DNA of 64,000 nt from VAZQ01 sp963763365 (GCA_963763365.1 CAVXOE010000019.1:1-64000); one strand, 5' to 3'; positions 18,434 through 28,427 are shown, counted from the stretch's first letter. Notes: generated by a model from the letters alone, not told the origin. Program-made: numbers and translations.

Positions 18434-19162
18434 ATGTCTGAGGGCGTTAGTCCGTCCCCAACCGGGGCACCGGCGGGTTCTGCGGGGCATCAGCAGCATT
18501 TCATCGGCGGCGTCGTCATCGCCGTGTTGGCGTTGCTGCTGCTGTGGGGAACATTCTTCATTTCGGCTCCCTTGGTGCCACGGGTGCTGGCAATCGCTGT
18601 CGCCGTCATAGCGATCGCAACTGCGGCGGGCATCCTGCCGGTACGCAATCCGCAAGACTTTTTTGGCGGCCTGGCGCTGGTCGTGATTGCGATCTTCGCG
18701 CTGATCGCTTCGGCTGAACTCCCGGGTCAGCGCGGATTTGCATTCGGCCCAGGCACCGCGCCACGGCTGTTTGCCGGACTGCTCGCGGGACTTGGATTTC
18801 TGGTCGCGGGGATGGGCGCGATGACGGAAGGCCCCGCGATCGAACGCTACAAGATCCGCGGCCCGCTGCTGGTGATCCTGTCGATCCTGCTGTTCGCCGT
18901 CATGATCCGCCCGTTCGGTCTGATCATCGCGACCTTCTGCGCATTCATGTTCTCCATTCTGGGGACGAAGGAGATGCGCTGGCTCGAAAGCCTCATTGCC
19001 GCAGTGGGGATGACCGCATTTTGCTGGCTGCTGTTTGTCATTCTCCTCAACCTGCCGTTCCAGCTTTGGCCGCAACCAAACGCGCCGACGCTTCTGCTCA
19101 ATCAATTCGGTGACCTCTTCAAGGGCTTGTTCACGCTGCTCCAGAAGGCAATCGGTCGTTGA
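18434..19162 (+). CDS. tctB: TctB family small membrane subunit (tripartite tricarboxylate transporter)
   Basis: A 242-residue protein with four to five hydrophobic segments, the typical TctB pattern (IGGVVIAVLALLLLWGTFFI, then PRVLAIAVAVIAIATAAGIL, PLLVILSILLFAVMIRPFGL and others) and a polar mid-section. It is the small membrane subunit of a TTT permease. Start 18434 follows a GGAGGG ribosome site. Next downstream are TctA and a TctC binding protein: a complete B-A-C set. Confidence 0.85.
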   Translation: MSEGVSPSPTGAPAGSAGHQQHFIGGVVIAVLALLLLWGTFFISAPLVPRVLAIAVAVIAIATAAGILPVRNPQDFFGGLALVVIAIFALIASAELPGQRGFAFGPGTAPRLFAGLLAGLGFLVAGMGAMTEGPAIERYKIRGPLLVILSILLFAVMIRPFGLIIATFCAFMFSILGTKEMRWLESLIAAVGMTAFCWLLFVILLNLPFQLWPQPNAPTLLLNQFGDLFKGLFTLLQKAIGR

Positions 19163-19217
19163 TCTTCCGTTGATCAGGTGGCCGTGGCCACGTTGACGCA
19201 ATTGAGTTGAGGTCGTC

Positions 19218-20723
19218 ATGTCGGAACTCCTCTCCAACCTCGCAATGGGCTTCGGTGTTGCGGCCAATCCGTACAACATCCTGTTCTGCCTGATCGGGGC
19301 ACTCGTCGGCACGCTGGTGGGCGTGTTGCCGGGCATTGGTACGGTTGCCACCATCGCGATGCTGCTGCCCATCACGTTCGGCCTGCCGCCGGTCGGCGCG
19401 CTGATCATGCTCGCCGGCATCTATTACGGTGCGCAGTACGGCGGCTCGACGACCTCGGTGCTGGTCAATATTCCCGGCGAGGCCACATCGGTCATAACGT
19501 GTCTCGACGGACACCAGATGGCGCGGCAAGGCCGCGCCGGCGCGGCGCTTGCCATCGCGGCGATCGGCTCCTTCTTTGCGGGATGCGTGTCGACCGTGCT
19601 GGTCGCTGCGCTCGGCGCACCGTTGACCAGCCTCGCGCTGCTGTTCGGGCCGGCCGAGTATTTCTCGCTGATGGTGCTCGGCCTGATCTTCGCGGTCGTG
19701 CTGGCCAAGGGCTCGGTGCTCAAGGCGATCGCCATGGTGGTGCTCGGCCTCTTGATGTCGATGGTCGGTTCGGACCTCGAGACCGGCGCCGGCCGCATGA
19801 CCTTCGACATCGCGGAGCTCGCCGACGGCATCGGCTTCACCAACATCGCCATGGGCGTGTTCGGGTTCGCCGAAATCATCCGCAACCTCGAAATTCCGGA
19901 AGAGAGCCGCGACGTCTTGAAGGGCAAGGTCACCGGGCTGATGCCGACCCGCCAGGACCTGATCAATTCCTCCGGCGCGATCGCGCGCGGCACGATCCTC
20001 GGGTCGATCCTCGGCATTCTCCCGGGCGGCGGCGCGGTGATCGCGTCATTCGCTGCCTACACCTTCGAGAAGAAGATCGCGAAGGACCCGAGCCGGTTCG
20101 GCAAGGGTGCAATTCAGGGCGTGGCCGCGCCGGAGAGTGCGAACAACGCCGCCGCTCAGACCGCCTTCATCCCGCTGCTCACCCTCGGCATCCCGCCGAA
20201 TGCCGTGATGGCGCTGATGGTCGGCGCCATGACCATCCACGGCATCGTGCCCGGCCCGCAGGTGATGACCAAGCAGCCCGAGCTGTTCTGGGGCATGATC
20301 GCCTCGATGTGGATCGGCAACCTCATGCTGGTCATCATCAATCTGCCGCTGGTCGGCGTGTGGGTCACGCTGCTGCGCGTGCCTTACCGGCTGATGTATC
20401 CGTCGATCATCGTGTTCTGCTGTATCGGCATCTACTCGATCAACAATTCGCCGACCGACGTGGTGATCGCCGCGATGTACGGCGTGTTCGGCTACTGGCT
20501 GATCAAACATGACTTCGAGCCCGCGCCATTGCTGCTCGGCTTCGTGCTCGGCCCGCTGATGGAGGAGAACCTGCGCCGCGCCATGCTGATCGCCCGCGGC
20601 GACGCGACTGTGTTCCTGACCCGTCCGATTTCGGGCGGATTGCTCGCGGTCGCCTTCCTCCTGCTGGTTGTCGCCGCGCTGCCGAACATGAAGCGCCGCC
20701 GCGAAGAGGTCTTCGTCGAGTAG
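19218..20723 (+). CDS. tctA: TctA family large membrane subunit (tripartite tricarboxylate transporter)
   Basis: A 501-residue protein with about 11-12 membrane segments and the TctA hallmarks: GVLPGIGTVATIAMLLPITF near the N-terminus, YYGAQYGGSTTSVLVNIPGE, ILGILPGGGAVIASFAAY and GVAAPESANNAAAQTAFIPL. It forms the permease of a secondary uptake system for a carboxylate; specificity is set by the TctC partner. 55 bases after tctB. Confidence 0.95.
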   Translation: MSELLSNLAMGFGVAANPYNILFCLIGALVGTLVGVLPGIGTVATIAMLLPITFGLPPVGALIMLAGIYYGAQYGGSTTSVLVNIPGEATSVITCLDGHQMARQGRAGAALAIAAIGSFFAGCVSTVLVAALGAPLTSLALLFGPAEYFSLMVLGLIFAVVLAKGSVLKAIAMVVLGLLMSMVGSDLETGAGRMTFDIAELADGIGFTNIAMGVFGFAEIIRNLEIPEESRDVLKGKVTGLMPTRQDLINSSGAIARGTILGSILGILPGGGAVIASFAAYTFEKKIAKDPSRFGKGAIQGVAAPESANNAAAQTAFIPLLTLGIPPNAVMALMVGAMTIHGIVPGPQVMTKQPELFWGMIASMWIGNLMLVIINLPLVGVWVTLLRVPYRLMYPSIIVFCCIGIYSINNSPTDVVIAAMYGVFGYWLIKHDFEPAPLLLGFVLGPLMEENLRRAMLIARGDATVFLTRPISGGLLAVAFLLLVVAALPNMKRRREEVFVE

Positions 20724-20931
20724 CCGTTCGGCTGGACGGCTCTCGGCGTCGCGCTGGTAATATCGTCACGAAGCGGTGGGCTGGAGTCGTATCCGCCCAC
20801 CGTTGCGATGTGCGACAGCATGTCCAGTGCAAAGGAATTCCAGCCGCCATACTGAAGGGCCGTAAATCGGCCCCGGCAGTGCATTAATCCTGCGGGCTCG
20901 TGCTCCATTCGTCTCTTGTAAGGATGTCACC

Positions 20932-21915
20932 ATGCTTCATCTTTTCTCTCGTCTCGCATTGGCCGCGTTCGCCGTTGGGCTGGCCGCGGCGCCTGCGTCG
21001 GCGCAGTCGGATTTTCCGCGCCGCCAGATCACCCTGATCGTGCCGTTTGCCGCCGGCGGGCCGACCGACATCGTCGCGCGCATCGTCGCCGAGCACATGG
21101 CGCGCACGCTCGGACAGCCGATCATCATCGAGAATATCGTCGGCGCCGGCGGCACGACCGCTTCGACCCGCGCGATGCGCGCCCAGCCCGATGGCTATAC
21201 GATCGAGATGGGCCATATGGGAACGCATGCTGCGTCCGTCGCGCTCTATCCGAACCTCGCCTACAAGCCGGACGTCGATTTCGAGCCGATCGGCCTGGCG
21301 GCCGGCACGCCGGTCCTGATCCTCGCCAAGAAGGATTTTCCGCCGAAGGATCTGAAGGAGTTCGTCAGCTACGTGAAGGCGAACGCCGACAAGCTGAACA
21401 TGGCGCATGCCGGCGTGGGATCGGTGTCGTTCACCACCTGCCTGCTGCTCAACTCGATCCTGGGCGTAAAGCCGACCTCGGTGCCCTACAACGGAACCGG
21501 CCCGGCGCTCACCGCCTTGATCGGCGGCCAGGTCGATTACATGTGCGATCAGATCGTCAACGTCGTGCAGCAGGTGCAGGCCGGACAGATCAAGGCCTAT
21601 GCGATCGGTACGCCGGAGCGCAGCGAAGTGCTGCCGAACGTGCCGACCAGCAAGGAAGCCGGCCTGCCGGAATTTTCCGCACAGGCCTGGAACGCGCTGT
21701 TTGCCCCCAAGAACACGCCGAAGCCGGTGCTCGACAAGCTGTCTGCCGCGCTCGACAAGGCACTCGACGACGACGGCGTGCGCAAGCGCTTGCTCGATCT
21801 CGGCAGCGTCCTGCCCGACAAGTCAGGCCGCGGCCAGGAACCGCTGCGCGCGCTGGTGAAGAGCGAGATCGCGCGCTGGACGCCGATCATCAAGTCGGCC
21901 GGCCCGCTGAACTGA
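20932..21915 (+). CDS. tctC: TctC/Bug family periplasmic binding protein
   Basis: A 327-residue protein with an N-terminal signal peptide (FSRLALAAFAVGLAAAPASAQ) and the Bug-family fold: FPRRQITLIVPFAAGGPTDIV and IIIENIVGAGGTTASTRAM. It is the substrate-capture subunit of the TTT system encoded just upstream. Ligand unknown (usually a carboxylate). Separated from tctA by 208 bases without an obvious terminator. Confidence 0.9.
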   Translation: MLHLFSRLALAAFAVGLAAAPASAQSDFPRRQITLIVPFAAGGPTDIVARIVAEHMARTLGQPIIIENIVGAGGTTASTRAMRAQPDGYTIEMGHMGTHAASVALYPNLAYKPDVDFEPIGLAAGTPVLILAKKDFPPKDLKEFVSYVKANADKLNMAHAGVGSVSFTTCLLLNSILGVKPTSVPYNGTGPALTALIGGQVDYMCDQIVNVVQQVQAGQIKAYAIGTPERSEVLPNVPTSKEAGLPEFSAQAWNALFAPKNTPKPVLDKLSAALDKALDDDGVRKRLLDLGSVLPDKSGRGQEPLRALVKSEIARWTPIIKSAGPLN

Positions 21916-22029
21916 TCACGGCGGATCGCAGCCGGCACTGGTACTCGGCGGCGCTTCCGGCGCCGCCGAAAGCATTTTGGGCAAGCCGGCGGGCTTCCGA
22001 CTCAGGCCTATCGGTGCGAAACTTGAACC

Positions 22030-22824
22030 ATGCTGCAATACCACGACCTGATGGAACGGATTCTCGCCGACGGCGCCGAGAAGCATGACCGGACCGGCAC
22101 CGGCACGCTGTCGGTGTTCGGCCATCAGATGCGCTTCGATCTCGCCGACGGCTTCCCGCTCGTCACCACCAAGAAGCTGCATCTCAAATCGATCGTCTAC
22201 GAGCTTCTCTGGTTCCTCGCCGGCGACACCAACGTCAAATATCTCAACGATCATGGCGTCACGATCTGGGACGAATGGGCCGACGAGCGCGGCGAACTCG
22301 GACCGGTCTATGGCAAGCAATGGCGCTCCTGGCCGGCGGCGGACGGCGGCACCATCGACCAGATCGCCAACGTGGTCGCCGCGATCCGGCGCAATCCGGA
22401 TTCGCGCCGGCTGATCGTGACCGCCTGGAATCCGGCCGATGTCGACCGCATGGCGCTGCCGCCCTGCCATTGCCTGTTCCAGTTCTACGTCGCCAAGGGG
22501 CGGCTCTCCTGCCAGCTCTATCAGCGCTCGGCCGATGTCTTTCTCGGCGTGCCGTTCAACATCGCGTCCTACGCGCTGCTGACGCTGATGGTCGCGCAGG
22601 TGACGAACCTCGCGCCCGGCGAATTCATCCACACGCTCGGCGACGCGCACCTCTATCTCAATCATCTGGAGCAGGCGCGGCTGCAGCTTTCGCGCCCGCC
22701 GCGCATGCTGCCGCGGATGCGGCTCAATCCGGCGGCGACCGACATCTTCGCGTTCCGCTTCGAGGACTTCACGCTCGAAGGCTACGAGCCCCATCCGCAC
22801 ATCAAGGCCAAGGTGGCGGTGTGA
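22030..22824 (+). CDS. thyA: Thymidylate synthase
   Basis: Makes dTMP from dUMP using methylene-tetrahydrofolate. 264 residues, normal for ThyA. It shows RTGTGTLSVFGHQMRFDL, the catalytic Cys in LPPCHCLFQF (Cys146, as in E. coli) and QRSADVFLGVPFNIASYALL. The next gene is folA; its GTG overlaps this stop, the classical thyA-folA pair that regenerates tetrahydrofolate. Confidence 0.97.
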   Translation: MLQYHDLMERILADGAEKHDRTGTGTLSVFGHQMRFDLADGFPLVTTKKLHLKSIVYELLWFLAGDTNVKYLNDHGVTIWDEWADERGELGPVYGKQWRSWPAADGGTIDQIANVVAAIRRNPDSRRLIVTAWNPADVDRMALPPCHCLFQFYVAKGRLSCQLYQRSADVFLGVPFNIASYALLTLMVAQVTNLAPGEFIHTLGDAHLYLNHLEQARLQLSRPPRMLPRMRLNPAATDIFAFRFEDFTLEGYEPHPHIKAKVAV

Positions 22825-23405
22825 GCGCAGCGGCTGGCGCGCCGCCATCTCGGCGCAATTCGCAAGTGACCGCGCTCACCCTCGTCGTCGCGGTCGCCGA
22901 TAACGGCGTGATCGGGGAAGGCGGGCGGCTGCCCTGGCGGCTCAAGTCCGAGCTGGCGCATTTCCGCAAGGTCACCATGGGCAAGCCGGTAGTGATGGGG
23001 CGCAAGACCTTCCTGTCGATCGGCGTGCCGCTCAAGGGCCGCACCAACATCGTGGTGAGCCGCGATTCCTCCTTCGCGCGACCCGGCATCGTGGTCGCGC
23101 CGAGCGTCGAAGCCGCGCTCACGGTGGCGCGCGGCGATGCGCTGCGGCGCGGCGCGGACGAGATTGCGATCATCGGTGGCGCGGATATCTACGCCCAGAC
23201 TATCGACCACGCGGATCGGCTGGTGGTGACCCGCGTGCACCTGCAACCTCCCGGCGACACCAGTTTCCCTCCGATCGATCCGCTCATTTGGAGCGAGGTT
23301 TCCCGCACCGACCACCTCGCAGGCCCGGACGACGAGGCGGCCTATACGGTGCTTGTGTTCGAACGAACGAGCCCTGGGCCGCAGGCCGGCGATGGGAGAA
23401 ATTGA
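22821..23405 (+). CDS. folA: Dihydrofolate reductase
   Basis: Reduces dihydrofolate with NADPH. Seen: VVAVADNGVIGEGGRLPWRL, KVTMGKPVVMGRKTFLSIG, RTNIVVSRD, EIAIIGGADIYAQTI and HLQPPGDTSFPPID, all standard. GTG 22821 overlaps the thyA stop (GTGA); a second GTG at 22866 would give the more usual short N-terminus (VTALTLVVAVADNG). Both are in frame; the first is taken for the coupling. Confidence 0.93.
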   Translation: MSAAAGAPPSRRNSQVTALTLVVAVADNGVIGEGGRLPWRLKSELAHFRKVTMGKPVVMGRKTFLSIGVPLKGRTNIVVSRDSSFARPGIVVAPSVEAALTVARGDALRRGADEIAIIGGADIYAQTIDHADRLVVTRVHLQPPGDTSFPPIDPLIWSEVSRTDHLAGPDDEAAYTVLVFERTSPGPQAGDGRN

Positions 23406-23537
23406 ACGCATTTCAAGGCCATGCGCCGCCCCGCCGCATGCCGGGAAGGCGCGTTGTAACCGGCTGACACCTCCCCTATAACCCCCTGCAAATCGAAACA
23501 GTCTCGCTGGCCTGGGCCGCGAGTGAGGAGACAGCCG

Positions 23538-24686
23538 ATGCCGTGGAGTAATCAGGGCGGAGGAGGACCTTGGGGAACCGGGGGAGGCGGCGGCGGAGGC
23601 AAGGGGCCCTGGGGCTCCGGTCCGCAGCCGTCCGGCTCGACGCCGCCCGACCTTGAGGAGTTTCTCCGCCGCAGTCAGGACAAGCTGCGCAGCGTGCTGC
23701 CGGGCGGCAATATCGGCGGCAAGGGCTTTGCCCTGATCGTGCTCGCCGCGGTGGTCATCTGGGGCTTTTCCGGCTTCTTCCGCGTCGAGCCCGACGAAAA
23801 AGGCGTCATCTTGCGCTTCGGCAAGTTCGTCCGCGAAGTCGATCCCGGCCTGAACTATCACTGGCCGTATCCGATCGAGACCGCGCTGACGCCGCGCGCC
23901 CTGCGGGTCAACAAGATCGATATCGGCATGCGCATCGTCGAAGATGCCCGCCGCGGCAGCACGGTTCGCGACGTGCCGGAAGAAAGCCTGATGCTGACCG
24001 GCGACGAGAACATCGTCGACGTCGACTTCTCGGTGCTGTGGCGGATCAAGCCCAATGGCGTCGGCGCCTACCTGTTCAACATCCAGCAGCCCGAGGGCAC
24101 CGTGAAGGCGGTGGCCGAAAGCGCCATGCGTGAGGTGATCGGCCGTTCCAACATCCAGCCCATTCTCACCGGCGCGCGGCAGAACATCGAGACCGCCGTG
24201 CAGGAACTGATGCAGACGACGCTCGATCAGTACCGCTCCGGCATCCAGGTGACGCAGGTACAGTTGCAGAAGGTCGATCCGCCCTCGCAGGTGATCGATG
24301 CGTTCCGCGACGTGCAGGCGGCGCGCGCCGACCTCGAGCGCGTGCAGAACGAAGCGCAGAGCTACGCCAACCGCGTGGTCCCGGAGGCACGCGGCCGCGC
24401 CGCGCAGATCTCGCAGGCCGCCGAAGCCTACCGCGAGCAGATCGTGGCGGAAGCGAGGGGCGCGTCCTCGCGCTTCCTGCAGGTCTACGATGAATACAAG
24501 AAGGCACCGGACGTGACCCGCCAACGCATGTATCTGGAAACCATGGAGCGGCTGTTCGGCGGCACCGACAAGATCATCATCGATGCGCCGGGCCAAAGCG
24601 GCGTGGTTCCCTATCTGCCGCTCAATGAGCTGACGCGGCCGCGTACTCCGGCGCCCACGGCGCCGCAGCCGGGAGGCGCCCGATGA
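23538..24686 (+). CDS. hflK: FtsH protease regulator subunit HflK
   Basis: Membrane prohibitin-family (SPFH) protein that with HflC modulates the FtsH protease. 382 residues: a Gly/Pro-rich cytoplasmic N-terminus, a membrane helix (GFALIVLAAVVIWGFSGFF), then the SPFH domain (FRVEPDEKGVILRFGKFV, VDFSVLWRIKPNGVGAYLF) and a coiled coil of Arg/Ala/Glu-rich type. ATG 23538 follows a GAGGAG site. Its stop overlaps the HflC start. Confidence 0.95.
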   Translation: MPWSNQGGGGPWGTGGGGGGGKGPWGSGPQPSGSTPPDLEEFLRRSQDKLRSVLPGGNIGGKGFALIVLAAVVIWGFSGFFRVEPDEKGVILRFGKFVREVDPGLNYHWPYPIETALTPRALRVNKIDIGMRIVEDARRGSTVRDVPEESLMLTGDENIVDVDFSVLWRIKPNGVGAYLFNIQQPEGTVKAVAESAMREVIGRSNIQPILTGARQNIETAVQELMQTTLDQYRSGIQVTQVQLQKVDPPSQVIDAFRDVQAARADLERVQNEAQSYANRVVPEARGRAAQISQAAEAYREQIVAEARGASSRFLQVYDEYKKAPDVTRQRMYLETMERLFGGTDKIIIDAPGQSGVVPYLPLNELTRPRTPAPTAPQPGGAR

Positions 24687-25579
24687 GACTCAATCTTGCG
24701 GGCGGCATCCTGGCCGCGCTCATCATCGTCGCCCTGATCATCGCCTACGGTTCGATATTCACGGTCTATCAGACGCGGCAGGCGCTGGTCGTTCGCCTGG
24801 GCGAACCGATTCGCCAGGTGACGCAGCCCGGGCTGCATTTCAAGGTGCCGCTCATCGACAGCGTCATTCAGATCGACAACCGTATCCTCGACCTCGAGAA
24901 TCCGGCGCAGGAAGTGATCGCTTCCGACCAGAAGCGGCTGGTCGTCGATGCCTTCGCGCGCTATCGCATCGACCAGCCGTTGAAGTTCTATCAGACCGTC
25001 GGCTCGGTCGAACGCGCGAACTCGCAGCTTTCGATCCTGCTCAACTCGGCGCTGCGACGCGTGCTCGGCGAAGCTACGCTCTCCCACGTCGTGCGCGACG
25101 ATCGCTCCCAGCTGATGGCGCGCGTGCGCGATCAGCTCAATGCCGAGGCGCAGGCGTTCGGCATCTCCATCATCGACGTCCGCATCCGGCGCGCCGATCT
25201 GCCGGAGCAGAACAGCCAGGCGGTCTATCAGCGCATGCAGACCGAACGTCAGCAGGAGGCGGCGCAGATCCGCGCCCAAGGCACCCAGCGCGCGCAGGAG
25301 ATCCGCGCCAAGGCGGATCGCGACGTGACCGTCCTCCTCGCCGACGCGCAGTCGACGGGTGAGAAGGTGCGCGGCGAGGGCGACGGCGAGCGCAACCGCA
25401 TCTACGCCGAGGCTTACGGAAAGGATCCCGACTTCTTTGCGTTCTATCGTTCGATGCAGGCTTATGAGACTGGATTCCGCTCGAGCGATACGCGCATGCT
25501 GCTCAAGCCCGACTCGGAGTTCTTCCGCTTCTTCGTCGATCCTTCAGGCAAGCCGCGCGCCACTGAACCGGCGAAATAA
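24683..25579 (+). CDS. hflC: FtsH protease regulator subunit HflC
   Basis: 298-residue partner of HflK. One N-terminal membrane helix (LAALIIVALIIAYGSIFTV), then an SPFH domain with TRQALVVRLGEPIRQVTQPG and RVLGEATLSHVVRDDRSQLM, and a C-terminal helical region with RVDGERNRIYAEAYG-like sequence. ATG 24683 overlaps hflK (ATGA). Confidence 0.95.
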   Translation: MRLNLAGGILAALIIVALIIAYGSIFTVYQTRQALVVRLGEPIRQVTQPGLHFKVPLIDSVIQIDNRILDLENPAQEVIASDQKRLVVDAFARYRIDQPLKFYQTVGSVERANSQLSILLNSALRRVLGEATLSHVVRDDRSQLMARVRDQLNAEAQAFGISIIDVRIRRADLPEQNSQAVYQRMQTERQQEAAQIRAQGTQRAQEIRAKADRDVTVLLADAQSTGEKVRGEGDGERNRIYAEAYGKDPDFFAFYRSMQAYETGFRSSDTRMLLKPDSEFFRFFVDPSGKPRATEPAK

Positions 25580-25625
25580 CCAATCCTATCCGATGGCGGC
25601 GGCCGTCAGCGCCGGTTGACGCGAC

Positions 25626-25811
25626 ATGGGCGAATTCGTTGTGGCTCTCGGTCTCGTGTTCGTCATCGAGGGCTTGATCTTCGCCGCCTTCCCGGGGCTG
25701 GCAAAGCGGCTGGCGGCGAGCGCGCTCGAGAGCCCGGACACGTCGCTGCGAATCGCCGGCATCGTGTCGGCGATTCTCGGCGTCGTGCTGATCTGGCTGA
25801 TACGTGGATAA
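25626..25811 (+). CDS. DUF2065 small membrane protein
   Basis: A 61-residue protein with two membrane segments (VVALGLVFVIEGLIFAAFPG and AGIVSAILGVVLIWLIRG). It matches DUF2065, regularly found between hflC and a Do-type protease in this order. Function not established, probably linked to the HflKC complex. Confidence 0.85.
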   Translation: MGEFVVALGLVFVIEGLIFAAFPGLAKRLAASALESPDTSLRIAGIVSAILGVVLIWLIRG

Positions 25812-25968
25812 AGCGCGCGAAGCGGCCCGCGCGACGTCGTCTCAGGCATCGATCGGTCCCAATTCCGCCCCAATTCGCAAGCCTATTTTGCATGCAGAAG
25901 CCGCCCTTGCGTCCATGCCTGGACGGGGGCAGTGTTTCCTCAGCAACATCCCAGGAGCTCAGACGTCC

Positions 25969-27468
25969 ATGCTCGGCACTTTCACCCGCCTTGCCCGGCA
26001 GGTTCGCCGGCCCGCGTTTGCCGCGGTCGCGACTGCAGCGTTGGTGCTACCGGCGCTCACGACTTCGTCGAGCGCGCGTGGCCCCGAATTCATTGCCGAC
26101 GTCGCCGAGCGAGTGATCGACGCGGTGGTCAACATCTCGACCTCGCAGAAGGTCGAGACCTCGCGCAACAACGCGATGCCGCAAGTGCCGAACCCGAACA
26201 ACGATCCGCAATTGGACGAACTGTTCCGCGACTTCTTCAACCGGCGCGGACCGCAGGGCGACAATCAGAACCGCGAGCGCGCGCCACGCCGCGTCAACTC
26301 GCTCGGCTCCGGATTCGTGATCGATTCCTCCGGCATCGTGGTCACCAACAATCACGTGATCGCCGAAGCCGACGAGATCACCGTCATCTTCAACGACGGT
26401 TCGCGTTTGAAGGCCGAGCTTCTCGGCAAGGACCAGAAGACCGACATTGCGCTGCTCAAGGTCAAGCCCGAGAAGCCGCTGAAGGCGGTGAAGTTCGGCG
26501 ACTCGGAGAGGCTTCGGCTCGGCGAGTGGGTGGTCGCGATCGGCAACCCGTTCAGCCTCGGCGGCACCGTAACGGCCGGTATCGTCTCGGCGCGCAACCG
26601 CGACATCCAGTCGGGCCCCTACGACAACTACATCCAGACCGACGCCGCCATCAATCGCGGCAACTCGGGCGGCCCGCTGTTCAACCTCGATGGCGAAGTG
26701 ATCGGCGTCAACACGGCGATCATCTCGCCGTCCGGCGGGTCGATCGGCATCGGCTTCGCGGTGCCGTCGAAGACCGCCATGCCGGTGATCGATCAGTTGA
26801 AGCAGTTCGGCGAGACGCGGCGCGGCTGGCTCGGCGTGCGCATCCAGCAGGTGACCGACGAGATCGCCGAGAGCCTCAACGTGAAGCCGCCGCGCGGCGC
26901 GCTGGTCGCCGGCGTCGACGACAAGGGACCGGCGAAGCCCGCCGGGATCGAGCCGGGCGACGTGATCGTCAAGTTCGACGGCCAGGACATCAAGGAGATG
27001 CGCGACCTGCCGCGCGTGGTCGCCGACGCTCCGGTCGGCAAGGACGTGCCGGTCGTCATCATCCGCAAGGGCAAGGAAGAGACCCGCACCGTCAAGCTTG
27101 GCCGGCTCGAGGACGGCGAGAAGCTCGCCGTCAACGCCAAGCAGGAGGCGCCGGCGGAGAAATCGGTGGTGAAGAAGACGCTCGGCATCGAGCTCTCGAA
27201 CATCTCCGAGGATCTGCGCAAGCGCTACAAGATCAAGGATACCGTCAACGGCGTGGTCATCACCGGGGTCGACGCCAGTTCGCCGGCCTCCGAGAAGCGC
27301 CTGTCGGCGGGCGACGTCATCGTCGAGATCGCGCAGGAGGCGGTGGCGAGCGCCGACGACTTCCAGGCCAAGATCGACAAGCTCAAGAAAGACGGCCGCA
27401 AGTCGGCGTTGCTCCTGGTTGCGGGCGCCGATGGCGAATTGAGGTTTGTCGCGCTGCCGTTGCAATAG
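25969..27468 (+). CDS. degP: Do-family periplasmic serine protease (DegP/DegQ type)
   Basis: Envelope quality-control protease/chaperone. A cleavable signal follows an Arg-rich n-region (FTRLARQVRRPAFAAVATAA...). The catalytic triad is His129 (NNHVI), Asp159 (KTDIALL) and Ser233 (RGNSGGPLF). Two PDZ domains follow (about 290-370 and 400-490; GDVIVKFDGQDIKEM and SAGDVIVEIAQEAVASADDF). 499 residues. ATG 25969 follows an AGGAG site at 25953. The open frame continues upstream to 25804, but that stretch is not family-like. Operonic with hflKC. Confidence 0.95.
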   Translation: MLGTFTRLARQVRRPAFAAVATAALVLPALTTSSSARGPEFIADVAERVIDAVVNISTSQKVETSRNNAMPQVPNPNNDPQLDELFRDFFNRRGPQGDNQNRERAPRRVNSLGSGFVIDSSGIVVTNNHVIAEADEITVIFNDGSRLKAELLGKDQKTDIALLKVKPEKPLKAVKFGDSERLRLGEWVVAIGNPFSLGGTVTAGIVSARNRDIQSGPYDNYIQTDAAINRGNSGGPLFNLDGEVIGVNTAIISPSGGSIGIGFAVPSKTAMPVIDQLKQFGETRRGWLGVRIQQVTDEIAESLNVKPPRGALVAGVDDKGPAKPAGIEPGDVIVKFDGQDIKEMRDLPRVVADAPVGKDVPVVIIRKGKEETRTVKLGRLEDGEKLAVNAKQEAPAEKSVVKKTLGIELSNISEDLRKRYKIKDTVNGVVITGVDASSPASEKRLSAGDVIVEIAQEAVASADDFQAKIDKLKKDGRKSALLLVAGADGELRFVALPLQ

Positions 27469-27489
27469 TCGCGAGCCGGCGAGAATGCC

Positions 27490-27519
27490 AAAAAGGGGCG
27501 GCTTGGGCCGCCCCTTTTT
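27490..27519. terminator. Bidirectional rho-independent terminator, degP / serB
   Basis: AAAAAGGGGCGGC-ttg-GCCGCCCCTTTTT: a perfect stem with A-run on one side and T-run on the other, placed between two convergent genes. Confidence 0.9.
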
Positions 27520-27527
27520 CGTTTGCC

Positions 27528-28427
27528 TCAATCCGTGACGAAGTCGGCGCGGCGATAGCCTTGCAGGTAGAGAAGCGCGGTGAGGTCGCCATGATCGATG
27601 CGCGCGGCGGCGGCCTCGGCGACCTTTGGCTTGGCGTGAAACGCGACGCCAAGGCCCGCCGCCTCGATCATCGCGAGGTCGTTGGCGCCGTCGCCTGTCG
27701 CCATTGTATCCCCCGGGTCGAGGCCGAGACGCGCCGTGAGCGCCTGCAGCGTCGCAAGCTTGCCGTCGCGGCCGAAGATCGGCTCGATCACTTCGCCCGT
27801 GAGCTTGCCGTCGGGGCCGACGGCAAGCGTGTTGGCGCGGCTTTCGTCGAAGCCGATCGTGGCGGCAATGCGCTGCGAGAACAGCGTGAAGCCGCCGGTG
27901 ACCAGGCAGGTGTGGGTGCCGTGCGCGCGCATGGTCTGGACCAACGTGCGGGCGCCGCTCGTGAGTGTGATGTGTTTGGCGATCACGTCGTCGACGACGG
28001 AGACGGACAATCCCTTGAGCAGCGCCACCCGTTCGCGCAACGCGGGCGCGAACGCGATCTCGCCGCGCATGGCGCGCTCGGTGATGGCGGCAACGTGCGG
28101 CTTCAGGCCGACATAGTCGGCCAGTTCGTCGATGCACTCCTGCTCGATCATGGTCGAATCCATGTCGGCGAGGAACAGGCGCTTGCGGCGGTGTCCCAAC
28201 GGCTGCACGACGACGTCGATCGGCGCGTTGCCGAGCGCTGCGCGCACCTCGCCGGCCAGACGGCGGCAGTCGAGTTGCGCTTCACCGGGGATCGCAAGGT
28301 CGGCGGCGATCCGCTCGGCAAGCCAGACGGGTTCGCCTGACCCGAGGATAGCCGCCGCCCGGCCGAGCACCGCATCGTCGAGCGCAGGCCCGTCAGGGGA
28401 GCCGATCAGGGTGGCAACGAAAGGCAT
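27528..28427 (-). CDS. serB: Phosphoserine phosphatase
   Basis: Last step of serine synthesis. HAD-family phosphatase; 299 residues. The N-terminal 85 residues are an ACT-like domain and the catalytic domain begins with FLADMDSTMIEQECIDEL, where Asp in DMDST is the nucleophile. Also GGFTLFSQRIA, and TMATGDGANDLAMI (the HAD motif IV). ATG 28427 is the family start; an upstream in-frame extension is not homologous. Divergent from miaA. Confidence 0.95.
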   Translation of the reverse strand: MPFVATLIGSPDGPALDDAVLGRAAAILGSGEPVWLAERIAADLAIPGEAQLDCRRLAGEVRAALGNAPIDVVVQPLGHRRKRLFLADMDSTMIEQECIDELADYVGLKPHVAAITERAMRGEIAFAPALRERVALLKGLSVSVVDDVIAKHITLTSGARTLVQTMRAHGTHTCLVTGGFTLFSQRIAATIGFDESRANTLAVGPDGKLTGEVIEPIFGRDGKLATLQALTARLGLDPGDTMATGDGANDLAMIEAAGLGVAFHAKPKVAEAAAARIDHGDLTALLYLQGYRRADFVTD